Shown here piece after piece: positions 17,745 to 26,996 of a stretch of 64,000 nucleotides of DNA. The stretch's first letter is position 1. Each line of letters starts with the position of its first letter. The notes below the pieces were generated by a model, which was not told where the DNA came from, ran no database searches, and saw only the letters and a list, made by a program, of their open reading frames with translations. This DNA comes from Caballeronia sp. NK8. GTDB lineage: Bacteria; Pseudomonadota; Gammaproteobacteria; Burkholderiales; Burkholderiaceae. Location: NCBI RefSeq assembly GCF_018408855.1, contig NZ_AP024326.1, forward strand, positions 186,001 through 250,000, in the 5' to 3' direction. The position numbers and the translations under genes are program-made.

Positions 17745-18032
17745 ATGAGTGAGAACGAAGTGATCGAGGCTGCGAGGGCGACATGGAACGCGCAGGCTGA
17801 CGAGCACAACCAATGGGATGAACTGGGCTGCGACGAAAAGCTCGAACTGGCCGTGCGCGCCGCGTTCGAAACGTGGTCCGCGCAAGAAGTCGTGGCGTGG
17901 ATCACTGAAGATGGTGAGCGTGTCATCACGGACGCGACAAAGCGCGGTCTGCCACGTGCCGTGCAGGCACCCTACACGCGGCCACTCGTTCGGGCAACAT
18001 TGGGCGAGACACTGCCGGACGGAGAACAGTGA
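17745..18032 (+). CDS. Hypothetical protein, 95 residues
   Basis: The start at 17745 has an AAGAAGG site 5 bases upstream. An in-frame ATG at 17685 would add 20 residues. The protein is acidic and helical: NEVIEAARATWNAQADEH near the start, a WSAQEVVAWITEDGERV segment in the middle and a proline-containing tail. No signal peptide or membrane helix is present. I do not recognise it. It belongs to the run of small unknown genes between the TA pair and the helicase. Confidence 0.5.
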   Translation: MSENEVIEAARATWNAQADEHNQWDELGCDEKLELAVRAAFETWSAQEVVAWITEDGERVITDATKRGLPRAVQAPYTRPLVRATLGETLPDGEQ

Positions 18033-18111
18033 AACACATCGGCACGACGAACTGCTCATTGGCCAGCGATGCGTTGGCGGCGAGCAGGCGCGTCAGATTT
18101 TGGCGAACTAA

Positions 18112-18318
18112 ATGACACTGCAAGATGGAAGATACATGGCGGTCTGTAAGGAGCGCAGTGCCTTGGCCGCTGCGGTCAATGGGCATGGTCCTGTTTACCC
18201 TCAGGCTCCGTGCAAGGTGGTGAAGGGCGTGGCTATTTTTCTCCGAGACGGAAAGGAGGTCTGGCGGTGCAACGCGGGATACGCTGAACTCCATTTCAAG
18301 CTCGAGCCGAGCGATTGA
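18112..18318 (+). CDS. Small hypothetical protein, 68 residues or shorter
   Basis: The frame opens at 18112. A better ribosome site (GGAAGATAC) precedes an ATG at 18136, giving 60 residues. It reads like a compact beta-strand protein: CKVVKGVAIFLRDGKEVWRC then AELHFKLEPSD. No family is recognised. It is the last small gene before the helicase, from which it is separated by about 200 bases containing a short piece (CTTCGGAAAGCGGCCATGAG at about 18429) similar to the repeat regions at 25690 and 48650. Confidence 0.45.
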   Translation: MTLQDGRYMAVCKERSALAAAVNGHGPVYPQAPCKVVKGVAIFLRDGKEVWRCNAGYAELHFKLEPSD

Positions 18319-18516
18319 TAGGTTACCCTCCCGCGCTGAAACCATAGCACTGGCCAGTGACGACGCAAGGTCGACTACGGAAGTTCGCGCGACGGTCGCG
18401 TTCGCTGCGGAATGTAGGTACTGCAAACTTCGGAAAGCGGCCATGAGCGGACGTTCGACGCGGGGCGCGAAATCGTTGACAATCGGTGTTTCAGAGCCCT
18501 CAATGCAGTCAGTCCT

Positions 18517-21390
18517 TTGTGGGCACTTCGAGCGAAATCAAGCCATCCGTCCGGTGGGCTGCCGCGCGCTGACTTATCCATCGGAGATGGCCGTCTTAGT
18601 GCAGAAGAGATAATAAGGGAGATCCGTCCTGACGCGTACCCGTCTAAGACGAATCCAAGACTTATGGTGTCTATTCATGTAAGCGGAGAGGACAAGACCT
18701 CTCAGATCAGCGACTGGGCGATCTACTGGAGCGACAAGTACGAGAGCCTTCAACTGACATGTTATTTCCCATCCAGGAAGACATTCACTCGCCCGCTCAG
18801 TGACTGCCGCGTTGTTCCCACTCGTGAGTTGGACGAGATGTTGCTCGCAAAGCCAGGTGGCGCATCCGTTCAGTCCGTCGAGAGAGCGACAATCTACGGC
18901 GAGCGGTATGCCGTGGTCTACTATCCTGGCGCCTCCAAGCCGTACGTTCACAAATTGAACAGCGTCGAGTTCGTCAAGCCGACAACAATGAAGGAAGGGT
19001 CTGTCTTTCGGTATTTTGTCGACGTGGCGAACGCCCGAAGGGAAAACGCGGGTTCAAAGATCCAGCGCGAGATCGCGGCCAATATCGTCCGCCAGCTAGA
19101 GAGCCTGCCTCCCCGGCCGGACACTGCCTTGAACGCCTATTGCACGGGGCAGAACGGGATGCAGGCGCAAGTCGATGGTCTGATCTTTCCATTTGGCGTG
19201 AACGAAAGCCAGCTCACGGCGGTCGAGCAAGGGTTCCGCGCGCAGATTAGCGTCATTGAGGGGCCGCCTGGAACCGGCAAGACGCAGACCATTCTAAACA
19301 TCCTTGCCAACATCCTGCTGCAGGGTAAGACGGTCGCGGTACTGTCCAACAACAATCCGGCCGTGGAGAACGTTTACACGAAGCTGGAGAAAGCCGGGCT
19401 TGACCATTTGGTTGCCAAGCTCGGCAGCAAGGAAAACCGGGCGGCTTTCTTCGACAATCTACCTCCCCGGCCGTCCGTCGAACCCGAGCCCGCACCGACC
19501 ATGGACGAAATCCAAGCGCTGCTTGCACGGTTGAGGCGGCATCTCCACGATCACAACACAGCAGCGCAATTGCAGGCTGACATCGATGAACTACGTATCG
19601 AACGTCGCCATCTGCTGCAGTGGCAGGACGAGAACGGGCTACAGGTTCGAGCGTCTCTGGACAAGTACGGCTTGTCGCCAGACAAGACGTCGGACCTGAT
19701 AGCCTACCTATCCCATCTTGGAGAGCAGCCGATTCGGCTCAAGGACCGAATCGAGCTGCTGTTCAATTTCAGGATTTTCCGCGCCAAGCCTTTCGAGAAG
19801 GAGTCCCGCCAGTCCATCATTCATGCTTTGCAGATGCACTACTACGACAAGGCGCTGCAAAACAAGGAGGCGGCCTTGGGGGCATGCCGCGAGTCGCTCG
19901 CGCAAGGCAATTTCACGGCGTCGCTGGAGGCGTTGACGACAGGGTCGATGCGCTACCTCAAGCAACACTTGCATGCGCATACCACTGAGCCAGGTGGCAT
20001 CAATGAGGGACAGTATCGGAAGCAGTTCGACCACTTCTTGCAACGCTTTCCCATCCTCGGTAGCAGCACGCACTCCATCGTCAACTCGATCGCACCGGGC
20101 GCAGCCCTCGACTACGTCATCATCGACGAGGCCTCACAGCAGGACATCGTACCGGGCATCCTGGCGCTGGGCTGCGCGAAGAACCTGATCGTCGTTGGGG
20201 ACAGCCGTCAGTTAGCTCACATTCCAGTGGCGTCGGGGCTTCGAACCCCCGATAACGCGTACGATTGCGAGCGATACAGCCTGCTCGATTCGTGCACCAG
20301 CGTATTTGGGGATGCGTTGCCGAGGACTCTGCTTAAAGAGCACTACCGCTGCCATCCCAGGATCATCCAGTTCTGCAACCAGCAGTTCTATGACAACGCC
20401 TTGATTCCGATGACCCGGGACAACGGCGAAACCCCGCTGCGACTGGTGGTGACCGCCAAGGGCAACCACGCGCGCAACAACACCAATCTCAGGGAACTGG
20501 ATTCATTGCGCAAGGTGCTCGACGATGAGGACGAGCCTGTCATGCTGGAAGGCGACGGCCGTGGCTTCATTGCCCCATTCCGGGCGCAGGTCGCGCTCTC
20601 CGATAAGAATTTGCCCGCAGATTTCGTCAGGGACACCGTCCACAAATTCCAAGGCAGGGAATGCGACGAGATCGTATTCTCCACTGTATTGGACAGGAAG
20701 CGTGACAACCGCGAGCGGATGGATTTCGTGGATGACCCCCGTATCGTCAATGTGGCGGTGTCACGCGCCAAAAAACGATTCACGCTGGTGACGGGCGATG
20801 AAGTCTTCACCGCGAATAACGGCCCGATTGCCGCCTTGATGCGCTACGTCGAATACCACGCAGAGGACAAGCAGATAATACGTGCTCCCGTCGTGTCGGC
20901 CTTCGACCTCCTGTATAGGGAATACGACCGGTCCCTGATGCGGCTGAACGCCAGGTTACGGCGCGAAGATTCCGAATACAAATCGGAGCAGATCGTGGCA
21001 CAGCTCCTCCGTGAAGCGCTTTCCGACCCGTCACGCCAGGCCATCACCTTTCACACGCAGATCCTGCTGAACCAGGTCGCCTCGCCTACTAACCCCGCGC
21101 TGACGGCGGAAGAACGGGCATACATGCGCAACGGCGCCAGTTGCGACTTCGTGCTGTATTTCAAAGTGGGGAAAACCCCGCTGAGAGTGATCGAAGTCGA
21201 TGGCGCCTCCCATAACACAGCTGAGCAAGCGGCGCGAGATGCCTTGAAAAATAGCATCCTGGCGAAGAGCGGGCTTGCGATCCTGCGGCTGCGGACAGTT
21301 GAAAGTGGAATTGAGGAGAAAGTGGAGGCGTTTCTTGCGGCGTGGGGGCAAGCGGACGCTGACGTGGAACGTACAGCGGCAAAGGCATGA
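18517..21390 (+). CDS. SF1 (Upf1-like) helicase fused to DUF2726 nuclease domain
   Basis: A large protein, 957 residues from a TTG at 18517 or 908 from an ATG at 18664; neither start has a strong ribosome site. Residues 1-225 are an unassigned N-terminal region. The helicase shows Walker A GPPGTGKT (249-256), Walker B DEAS (537-540), motif III GDSRQL (561-566), motif IV HYRCHP (609-614), motif V KFQGRECDEIV (710-720) and motif VI VAVSRAKKR (746-754). A long helical insert lies at about 330-515. The C-terminus (about 845-940) matches DUF2726, a PD-(D/E)xK-like nuclease fold: CDFVLY (Asp877), RVIEVDG (Glu893, Asp895), then RDALKNSILAKSGL. Helicase-nuclease fusions of this kind occur in defence islands. 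It lies downstream of a TA pair and is followed by an IS91-type element. Confidence 0.85.
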   Translation: MWALRAKSSHPSGGLPRADLSIGDGRLSAEEIIREIRPDAYPSKTNPRLMVSIHVSGEDKTSQISDWAIYWSDKYESLQLTCYFPSRKTFTRPLSDCRVVPTRELDEMLLAKPGGASVQSVERATIYGERYAVVYYPGASKPYVHKLNSVEFVKPTTMKEGSVFRYFVDVANARRENAGSKIQREIAANIVRQLESLPPRPDTALNAYCTGQNGMQAQVDGLIFPFGVNESQLTAVEQGFRAQISVIEGPPGTGKTQTILNILANILLQGKTVAVLSNNNPAVENVYTKLEKAGLDHLVAKLGSKENRAAFFDNLPPRPSVEPEPAPTMDEIQALLARLRRHLHDHNTAAQLQADIDELRIERRHLLQWQDENGLQVRASLDKYGLSPDKTSDLIAYLSHLGEQPIRLKDRIELLFNFRIFRAKPFEKESRQSIIHALQMHYYDKALQNKEAALGACRESLAQGNFTASLEALTTGSMRYLKQHLHAHTTEPGGINEGQYRKQFDHFLQRFPILGSSTHSIVNSIAPGAALDYVIIDEASQQDIVPGILALGCAKNLIVVGDSRQLAHIPVASGLRTPDNAYDCERYSLLDSCTSVFGDALPRTLLKEHYRCHPRIIQFCNQQFYDNALIPMTRDNGETPLRLVVTAKGNHARNNTNLRELDSLRKVLDDEDEPVMLEGDGRGFIAPFRAQVALSDKNLPADFVRDTVHKFQGRECDEIVFSTVLDRKRDNRERMDFVDDPRIVNVAVSRAKKRFTLVTGDEVFTANNGPIAALMRYVEYHAEDKQIIRAPVVSAFDLLYREYDRSLMRLNARLRREDSEYKSEQIVAQLLREALSDPSRQAITFHTQILLNQVASPTNPALTAEERAYMRNGASCDFVLYFKVGKTPLRVIEVDGASHNTAEQAARDALKNSILAKSGLAILRLRTVESGIEEKVEAFLAAWGQADADVERTAAKA

Positions 21391-21392
21391 TG

Positions 21393-21413
21393 GTCGTAAA
21401 TCGACTTTTTTTT
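21393..21413 (+). terminator. Possible weak intrinsic terminator after the helicase gene
   Basis: A short stem GTCG/CGAC with a 5-base loop is followed directly by eight T residues, three bases after the helicase stop codon. The stem is only 4 bp, so efficiency would be low. Confidence 0.35.
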
Positions 21414-21843
21414 GCTCGCCCGCACTGTTGGTGCCGGAAGTGGCATTTGCGGTGAGGGAAATCAAACGGTGGTAAGAGCTGCCGGCCGAGTTCGTTAAGG
21501 TTTATTCGATGCCTGCCATCGGCCGCAGAAATGTGCGTGCCGCCGCGCATGTCGGCAGGCGTCGAATAAGCCCGATGGAGGAAACCGCGGAGTGCCCCAC
21601 TGCGGTTGGAGGGTTCGCGGCTATGGCGATTGATAGACCGGAATGGTCAGTGGTGCCGGATGCGGCACGCTCAGGCGGGGTGCCGGAGGGACGCTGACGC
21701 CGTAGCGAAGTGGTTTAGTCGTGCATTCGCGATGATGAGGCGGCCGGGCAAAGCGCTTCGCGTAGCGACACGCGCAGGCTCCATCCTTGGGCCGCGTTGC
21801 CGCGGAGCCAACGTTCGACAGGCAGGTCGAGGAACCGTGGGGT

Positions 21844-23013
21844 TCATGTCGGATCCCGGCGCATTGGCGGTGCGCGGATCGGGGCGCTGCGCGCGAGGAT
21901 TTCGATGACGACCATCGGTGCGCCGCAGTGCCGACAGATGAAGACGGGGCGGGTTTCGATGATGGCGTCGTCCGGCGACGGGCTGATCTCGGGTTCGACG
22001 TGCAGCAGTTCGCGCACCTTTGCGAGATTGGCGCGGCGCACCGGGTTGGCGAGCAGCCCGAAGTGGCGGATCCGATGGAAACCACCGGGCAGCACATGGA
22101 GCAGGAAGCGGCGCATGAATTCGCCGGTTTCGAGGGTCATGGTCTTGTAGCGGGTGCGTCCCTTCGCACGGTAGTCCTTCCAGCGGAACGTCACGCCACG
22201 CTCATCGACGGCGACCAGGCGCTGGTTGGAGATGGCGACGCGGTGCGTGTAGCGTGAGAGGTACTCGAGCACCGCCTTCGGTCCGGCGAACGGGCGCTTG
22301 GCGTAGACCACCCATTCGCAAGTACGTAGGGGCGCAAGCCATCGGGCAAAGGTGGCGGGGTCGGCGAGCCCGGTGTACTCGCCGAAGAACTGCAGGTCGC
22401 CACGGTGGTGAACCGACTGGAGTGCCTCGAGGAAGCGGCGTCGGAACAGGCGTGAGAGGACGCGCACGGGCAGGAAGTAGCCGGGCCGGCAGGCGATCCA
22501 GCGTTCACCGTCAGGCGACAGCCCGCCACGGGGGACGATGCCGTGCACATGCGGGTGATGCGTGAGCGCCGATCCCCAAGTGTGCAGTACGAGCGTGGCG
22601 CCGATCTGGGCGCCGAGATGCCTGGGATCCTCGGCGATCGTGCGCAGCGTGTCGGCGGCGATGTCGAACAGCAGCCCGTAGATGACCCGCTTGTTGTACC
22701 AGGCGATCGCGCTGATTTGCGCGGGCAGCGTGAAGACGACGTGGAAGTACTCGACGGGTAGCAGATCGGCCTGACGCGCCTCTAGCCAGCGGTGTGCGGC
22801 GCTGGCCTGGCACTTCGGGCAATGCCGGTCTCGGCACGAGTTGAAGGACACCTCGGTCCTTGTGCAGCCTGAACAGCGCAGCACATGTCCGCCCAGTGCC
22901 GCCGTGCGGCACCGTTCGATGGCCGACATGACCTTCAGCTGCCCCAGGCTCAAGTGTGTCGTGGCTCGCCACGCTGGCCCGTGGCTGCGGAAGATGTCCG
23001 CAACCTCCAGCAT
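21844..23013 (-). CDS. IS91-family HUH transposase
   Basis: A 389-residue rolling-circle transposase. The N-terminal zinc ribbon (HVLRCSGCTRTE, then CRDRHCPKCQ) is followed by the HUH motif in THHPHVHGIVPRGG and by the conserved tyrosine in EYLSRYTHRVAISN, the nucleophile that attaches to the DNA 5' end. A second cysteine pair occurs near the C-terminus (FICRHCGAP). Length is usual for the IS801/IS91 group. It lies 21 bases after the recombinase gene and appears intact. Confidence 0.92.
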   Translation of the reverse strand: MLEVADIFRSHGPAWRATTHLSLGQLKVMSAIERCRTAALGGHVLRCSGCTRTEVSFNSCRDRHCPKCQASAAHRWLEARQADLLPVEYFHVVFTLPAQISAIAWYNKRVIYGLLFDIAADTLRTIAEDPRHLGAQIGATLVLHTWGSALTHHPHVHGIVPRGGLSPDGERWIACRPGYFLPVRVLSRLFRRRFLEALQSVHHRGDLQFFGEYTGLADPATFARWLAPLRTCEWVVYAKRPFAGPKAVLEYLSRYTHRVAISNQRLVAVDERGVTFRWKDYRAKGRTRYKTMTLETGEFMRRFLLHVLPGGFHRIRHFGLLANPVRRANLAKVRELLHVEPEISPSPDDAIIETRPVFICRHCGAPMVVIEILARSAPIRAPPMRRDPT

Positions 23014-23034
23014 GAGGCGTTACAGCCCGCGGGT

Positions 23035-23910
23035 CTACTCTGAGGGCAGACGGTCCAGCGGACTGGTGACCTCGTGCAGCAGGTCGGTGGCCACCTGGAC
23101 GTAGAGCGCGGTGTTCTCGAGCTTTGCATGGCCGAGCAGCACCTGGATCACGCGGATATCCACCTTCTGTTCGAGGAGATGTGTCGCAAAGCTATGGCGT
23201 AGCGTGTGCATGGACACACGTTTGTCGATGTTCGCAGTCTCGGCGGCGGCATGAATGGCACGGTTGAACTGTCGCGTGCTTAACTGATCGAGCGGATCGA
23301 GTCCGGGAAACAGCCACCCACCATCGAGCATCTTGCCCTGCGCACGGGCCACGCGCCACCACACACGCAGACGTTCGAGCAGCACCGGCGAGAGCATCGC
23401 GTAGCGGTCACGGCGGCCCTTGCCCTGCTCGATACGCAGTGTCATGCGCTCGCTGTCGACGTCGGTGACCTTCAGCGCCACCACTTCGCTGGCGCGTAGC
23501 CCCGCGCCGTACGCGACCGACAGCGCGGTTTGGTGCTTCAGGTTACCGGCGGCCTCGATGAGCCGCCGCACTTCGTCGGGGCTGAGCACGACGGGCAATA
23601 TGCGGGGCACGCGCACCGGTTGCATCCTGACCATCAGCTCGGGCCGGTCGAGCGTGACTTTGAAGAAGAACTTCAGGCCGGTGATCGCGTGGTTCAGCGA
23701 CACGGCCGATGTGCCGTGGTCGACCAGATAGAGCTGGTAGCGGCGCAGGTCCTCGACGGTGGCCGTGTCAGGCGAGCGCCCGAGAAAACGGGCGAACTCA
23801 CGCACGATGTGCAGGTAGATGTCCTGCGTCTTGGGGGCAAGCTGGCGCATGCGCATATCGTCGATCATGCGCTGGCGCAGTGGGCTGGCGTTTGTCGGTA
23901 AGGAGGTCAT
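23035..23910 (-). CDS. Tyrosine recombinase associated with the IS91-type element
   Basis: A 291-residue phage-integrase-type recombinase. The start at 23910 has AGGAG seven bases upstream; an ATG 39 bases earlier in frame is less likely. The N-terminal SAM-like core-binding domain (about 10-95) precedes the catalytic domain. Active-site residues are visible: Arg in GAGLRASEVVAL, His-x-x-Arg in HTLRHSFATH, His in LLGHAKLENT and Tyr in TALYVQVA. All are present, so it should be active. In related elements this gene accompanies the HUH transposase, though its role is not settled. Confidence 0.9.
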   Translation of the reverse strand: MTSLPTNASPLRQRMIDDMRMRQLAPKTQDIYLHIVREFARFLGRSPDTATVEDLRRYQLYLVDHGTSAVSLNHAITGLKFFFKVTLDRPELMVRMQPVRVPRILPVVLSPDEVRRLIEAAGNLKHQTALSVAYGAGLRASEVVALKVTDVDSERMTLRIEQGKGRRDRYAMLSPVLLERLRVWWRVARAQGKMLDGGWLFPGLDPLDQLSTRQFNRAIHAAAETANIDKRVSMHTLRHSFATHLLEQKVDIRVIQVLLGHAKLENTALYVQVATDLLHEVTSPLDRLPSE

Positions 23911-24060
23911 GATTCGGCTCCTGTTGAAGAACGAGGCGGATTGCCTCATTCGCCAACATAAAGCCGGGTGACCGGCCTCTCCCTGACCACCAGCGTCGGA
24001 CCGTAGCCCCTACCGCGCGAGCGGTTTAGTCCACCGGCCAGGAACGGCCGTTCGACGAGA

Positions 24061-24513
24061 GCATGCGAAACGTCAACGATCGACTACCCACGCTTGCGTT
24101 GCGCGTAACGCGTCGACTGCAGACGAAGTGCGCATCGGACACAGCGTTATTTGTGGGCCGCTTCGTCGAGCACCACAGCGCTTGAACCTCGTGCGCTCCT
24201 CAAGGAAAGGCCCTGCGACAACTCGGGCACACCTTTCCATCGCGCTGGTGTCGAAGCGGTCCTCGTCGGCAAGGGGTGGCCTCCAAGCCGGACGGCGCGA
24301 AAACGCATTCCCGCAAAGCACTGATGTTAGCCAGGGCAATCTCGAAGCACCGGGGGAGTGCCGCAAGCAACACCGGTCGAATATCTCACTCGACCGGACC
24401 GCTACATGTTTCACCGGAAAGCCGTCTCGATCTGCGAAAGGGGCCTCTGTCTGAGTTCGGGTTCATGCGGCGTTGCTGTAAGCTTCCGCCTGTCACTCTT
24501 ATCAAGGTCTGCC
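24061..24513. other. Intergenic region between IS91-type element and PLD gene
   Basis: No gene is supported. Frames on both strands are open for up to 113 codons but have no recognisable content. The PLD frame itself can be extended upstream to 24358 without a stop, but the added residues look non-coding. Confidence 0.35.
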
Positions 24514-25014
24514 GTGCCAGCACTTCTCTATAACGTACCGAAAAAGCACGAACGGAATCACCTGGCAACGATCGAGAAGCTGCTTTCTGACGCCGACCGC
24601 GTTGTTATCTGTTCGGGCTGGATCAAGCTCGAAGGTGTCGGATTGCTGAAAGACTCGATCGCCGCGGCAGTAGCGCGCGGCGTGGCAGTCACCGTTTATT
24701 CGAATCGCCCAAGAAAGGACAAGAGGAAGACCGAAGTGCAACAAGCTGCAGTAGATCTGCTGGTAGAGTTGGGCGTCAACGTGATCGCCACGACGAAGAA
24801 GTTCCTACATTCAAAACTGTGGTACTTCGAGTCGAAAGGCAAATACCATGCGCTTATCGGGTCTGCAAACATGACCGAGGGTGGGCTGCGCGTAAATGAA
24901 GAGCTGTCAGCGCCGATCGACGGCGAAATCGGTGACGAGAAGCACTCTGAAATCGCTGAGTACCTGCGTCACGTAGATGGCCTTTGTGGGAGCCGCGCTG
25001 TCGGCCAGGAATAG
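24514..25014 (+). CDS. PLD-like (HxK) nuclease
   Basis: A 166-residue protein from a GTG at 24514, preceded by AAGG at a usable distance. It has one phospholipase D-type half: His99-Ser-Lys101 in FLHSKLWYF, then GSANMTEGG (Ser117, Asn119) and NEEL. The usual Asp of HxKx4D is Glu106. Single-motif members act as dimers and include nucleases such as Nuc and several restriction or defence enzymes. No signal peptide is present, so it is cytoplasmic. It ends 56 bases before the cREC gene in the same direction, suggesting a two-gene unit. It may once have been closer to the helicase gene, before the IS91-type insertion. Confidence 0.75.
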   Translation: MPALLYNVPKKHERNHLATIEKLLSDADRVVICSGWIKLEGVGLLKDSIAAAVARGVAVTVYSNRPRKDKRKTEVQQAAVDLLVELGVNVIATTKKFLHSKLWYFESKGKYHALIGSANMTEGGLRVNEELSAPIDGEIGDEKHSEIAEYLRHVDGLCGSRAVGQE

Positions 25015-25069
25015 TCCACAGCGGAAGCAGTGACTTTGTAGAGGACACGATCGGCCATCTCGGGGGACG

Positions 25070-25820
25070 ATTGAAAGCTTATCTCGACGATCTCAGAGAG
25101 ACACCGCCAGGCTGGATTAGGGTGTACTGGCCCGACGAGGCCATCCGTCTTCTCGAAGCGGGGATTGTAGAAGAGATCGGTCTTGACCACGATCTAGGTA
25201 ATGACGAGCGCGGGACGGGCTACGATGTGATTGTCTGGATGGAGGAGGCTGTTGCGCTTCGGGGGTTCAAGCCGCCGAGAATTGTCGTCCATTCTGCGAA
25301 CTCCGCAGCACGGGCGCGAATGACGGCGGGGATTGATGCGATTAAGTCGTTGGCAGGACGACAGGGTATATAAAATCTGTCTCAACTCAGGTGGAGAGGA
25401 TGCCGTGTTGATCCGGCACTGGGCGACTTCAAAAAGCGTTGATCGTCAAAGGAAACACTGCCGAACTCCCGATTTCACCGGAAGTGGCGGCCGGCGCTCG
25501 CGTATTCCGGGCGTGCGATGGACGCATTCCACGACCTAATTAAGGGGCGACCAACGCGCGTGAAGACACGATGGCTCGAGACCCAAGCCAGAACCGAATG
25601 ACTGCTCTAGAGAAAGCCGACTGTCCCTTGTGGTTCGGGTGCGGGAGTTCGAGGCGGGTCGCCTCAGGCGCCACGCGCCCCTGCCTGCAACTTCGGCAAG
25701 CGGCCACGAGCCGCCGATCGAGGTCGCCGTCCAATTTAAATATCCAAGGTCACGTCCGCCCCCGCTCAATGGCCGGTTTCCGGCGATCAAATTGCCGGTG
25801 GCACTGCCTCAACCCGGCCA
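25070..25820 (+). repeat. 751-bp long direct repeat, copy A (contains cREC gene)
   Basis: Bases 25070-25820 match 48029-48779 with only a handful of mismatches, at a constant offset of 22959. The repeat covers the whole cREC gene and about 440 bases of downstream non-coding DNA. Identity begins at the cREC start codon and stops abruptly inside the conserved downstream repeat unit. Confidence 0.95.
25071..25373 (+). CDS. Cyclic-phosphate processing receiver (cREC) protein, copy A
   Basis: A 100-residue protein from a TTG at 25071 that is shared with copy B. It has the receiver-like fold described for cREC domains: YLDDLRE (Asp6, Asp7, Arg9), LDHDLGND (about 38-45), Trp56 and HSANSAARARM (74-84). 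The family is predicted to process 2',3'-cyclic phosphates on RNA or nucleotides and is found in conflict and repair contexts. It follows the PLD-like nuclease gene by 56 bases, so nuclease action followed by end processing is a possible pairing. Compared with copy B it has Ile for Gly at about residue 32 and Gly for Ser before LDHD. Confidence 0.75.
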   Translation: MKAYLDDLRETPPGWIRVYWPDEAIRLLEAGIVEEIGLDHDLGNDERGTGYDVIVWMEEAVALRGFKPPRIVVHSANSAARARMTAGIDAIKSLAGRQGI

Positions 25821-25918
25821 TCTACGGTCATTTGCCGGAAGCTCACCGCAGACGTTCGAGCGAGCATTCCTCTCAAATAGGGGTCGTTCGAAAGTGACTG
25901 CGCAGCGTCACGTCTTCG
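25374..25918. other. Non-coding region with structured repeat unit
   Basis: This region follows the cREC gene and has no supported gene. It holds one copy of a unit of about 114 bases (starting CACGAGCCGCCG at about 25705) that contains paired arms ATGGCCGG and CCGGCCAT and an inner CCGGC/GCCGG stem. The same unit occurs twice in tandem at 48664-48891. Confidence 0.5.
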
Positions 25919-26110
25919 GTGCCAGAGCGGCCATTCAGATGGATGGTGTTCGCCGGCATCAGCCGGATGCCTATGATCGAAGGGTCCGGCAGGCTGCTTG
26001 GCATGGTCACGGAGGGCGATCCCATGCGTCGCGTGGAGATCGGGACCGGCGAGAAACAGCGCTCGTGGTGGCTCGAGCTTGATGCGTCCACGACTGAACT
26101 CGCGAGCCAG
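25919..26110 (+). pseudogene. Fragment of a CBS-domain protein
   Basis: A short plus-strand stretch reads ISRMPMIEGSGRLLGMVTEG, then RRVEIGTGEKQRSWWLEL and STTELAS. This is the end of a CBS domain plus the linker seen in CBS proteins that cluster with stress genes in Burkholderia-type genomes. The first CBS repeat is missing or out of frame and the C-terminus is lost. It runs into a truncated UspA gene, so a deletion probably joined the two. Confidence 0.55.
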
Positions 26111-26111
26111 C

Positions 26112-26845
26112 GCGCAACGCGCGATCACGGTGGCGAGCACCGTGCTCGCGGAGTCGGTCGCTGCAGTCCGAAGTCGTGAAATCGATCTCGCGGAGGAAGG
26201 CGATAGCGTCGTCCATGAACTTGCAGCCGAGGCGGGCGAGGATCGCGCGGGCCTGCTGATCCTCGGTATCCGGCAACATCACGGATTGGTGAGGTGATTC
26301 GATCCATCAGTTATGGATCGGCTCAGCCAATTCGCGACTTGCGCATTGATCGTCGTGCCCGCCGGATACGAAAGTACCTACGACGAAGGCGTGCAGCGCA
26401 TGCTCTTCGCCGTCGATGGCAGCGCAACGTCGCTTGCGGCAGTGGGCGTAGGGGCGAAGCTCGCAGCTGCGGACACGCAGATACGCGTGGTCTATGTCGT
26501 CGACCGCGCGATATGTCCCGGCGGATTGATGCCGACGACACCGCTCGAGCTAACGTTGGTCAAGGAGGGAACCGCGGCGATCGCAGCCGCGGCCAAGGTG
26601 CCTGAACCCCTGCACAACATAACGCCTTTACGGGTCTCGATCGGCCTGATCACCACCGAGTCCGGCACCGACGACATTGCGAGCGCCATATTGCGCGAAG
26701 CAGAGCGCTGCGGTGCGGATCTCATCGTGATGGGACACACGGCAGGCGCGGCGGCGCGCGAGCCCATCTTGGCAGCGTTTCCAATCGGGTAGCCAGCCTT
26801 GTCGAGATCCCGCTGATGCTGGTTCGTGAGCGACACAATGTGTAA
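26112..26845 (+). pseudogene. UspA universal stress protein with nonsense codon and frameshift
   Basis: The remains of a tandem Usp protein. The end of domain 1 reads VVHELAAEAGEDRAGLLILG and HHGLVR. An in-frame TGA at 26295-26297 follows, where the continuing frame FDPSVMDRLSQ shows that Trp is expected (TGG to TGA). Domain 2 starts RMLFAVDGSATSLAAV and reaches ADLIVMGHTAG. Near 26764 the frame is lost; a one-base shift restores LGSVSNRVASLVEIPLMLV to a stop at 26843-26845. The N-terminus of domain 1 is also missing. This gene is certainly inactive. Confidence 0.8.
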
Positions 26846-26996
26846 GCCCGGCAAAAAACTAATGACAAACAATGGACAATCAATTATCTAGTTGGAGAGA
26901 TTGAGATAGCTGGCCTCGTCCGCAGTTGCTTCGCGCGATGCACAGCAAACTTCCCAGGACGCAGGCAAGACGACTCTGCGCATTGAGGGCGATCAA

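Larger units (their letters stand above)
21620..24060 (-). mobile_element. IS91-type element with tyrosine recombinase (approximate ends)
   Basis: A tyrosine recombinase gene (23035-23910) lies directly upstream of an IS91-type HUH transposase gene (21844-23013), both on the minus strand and 21 bases apart. This two-gene layout is known for a branch of the IS91 family. The ends are not defined by inverted repeats in this family, so the limits given are estimates. GC-rich flanks with a shared GGTTTAGTC occur at about 21712 and 24025. It separates the helicase from the PLD/cREC genes. Confidence 0.7.

Noticed and set aside
25374..25918. CRISPR array or phage attachment site in the repeat region
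   Set aside because: There are only one or two long units without regular spacers, no cas genes, and no tRNA end beside the region.
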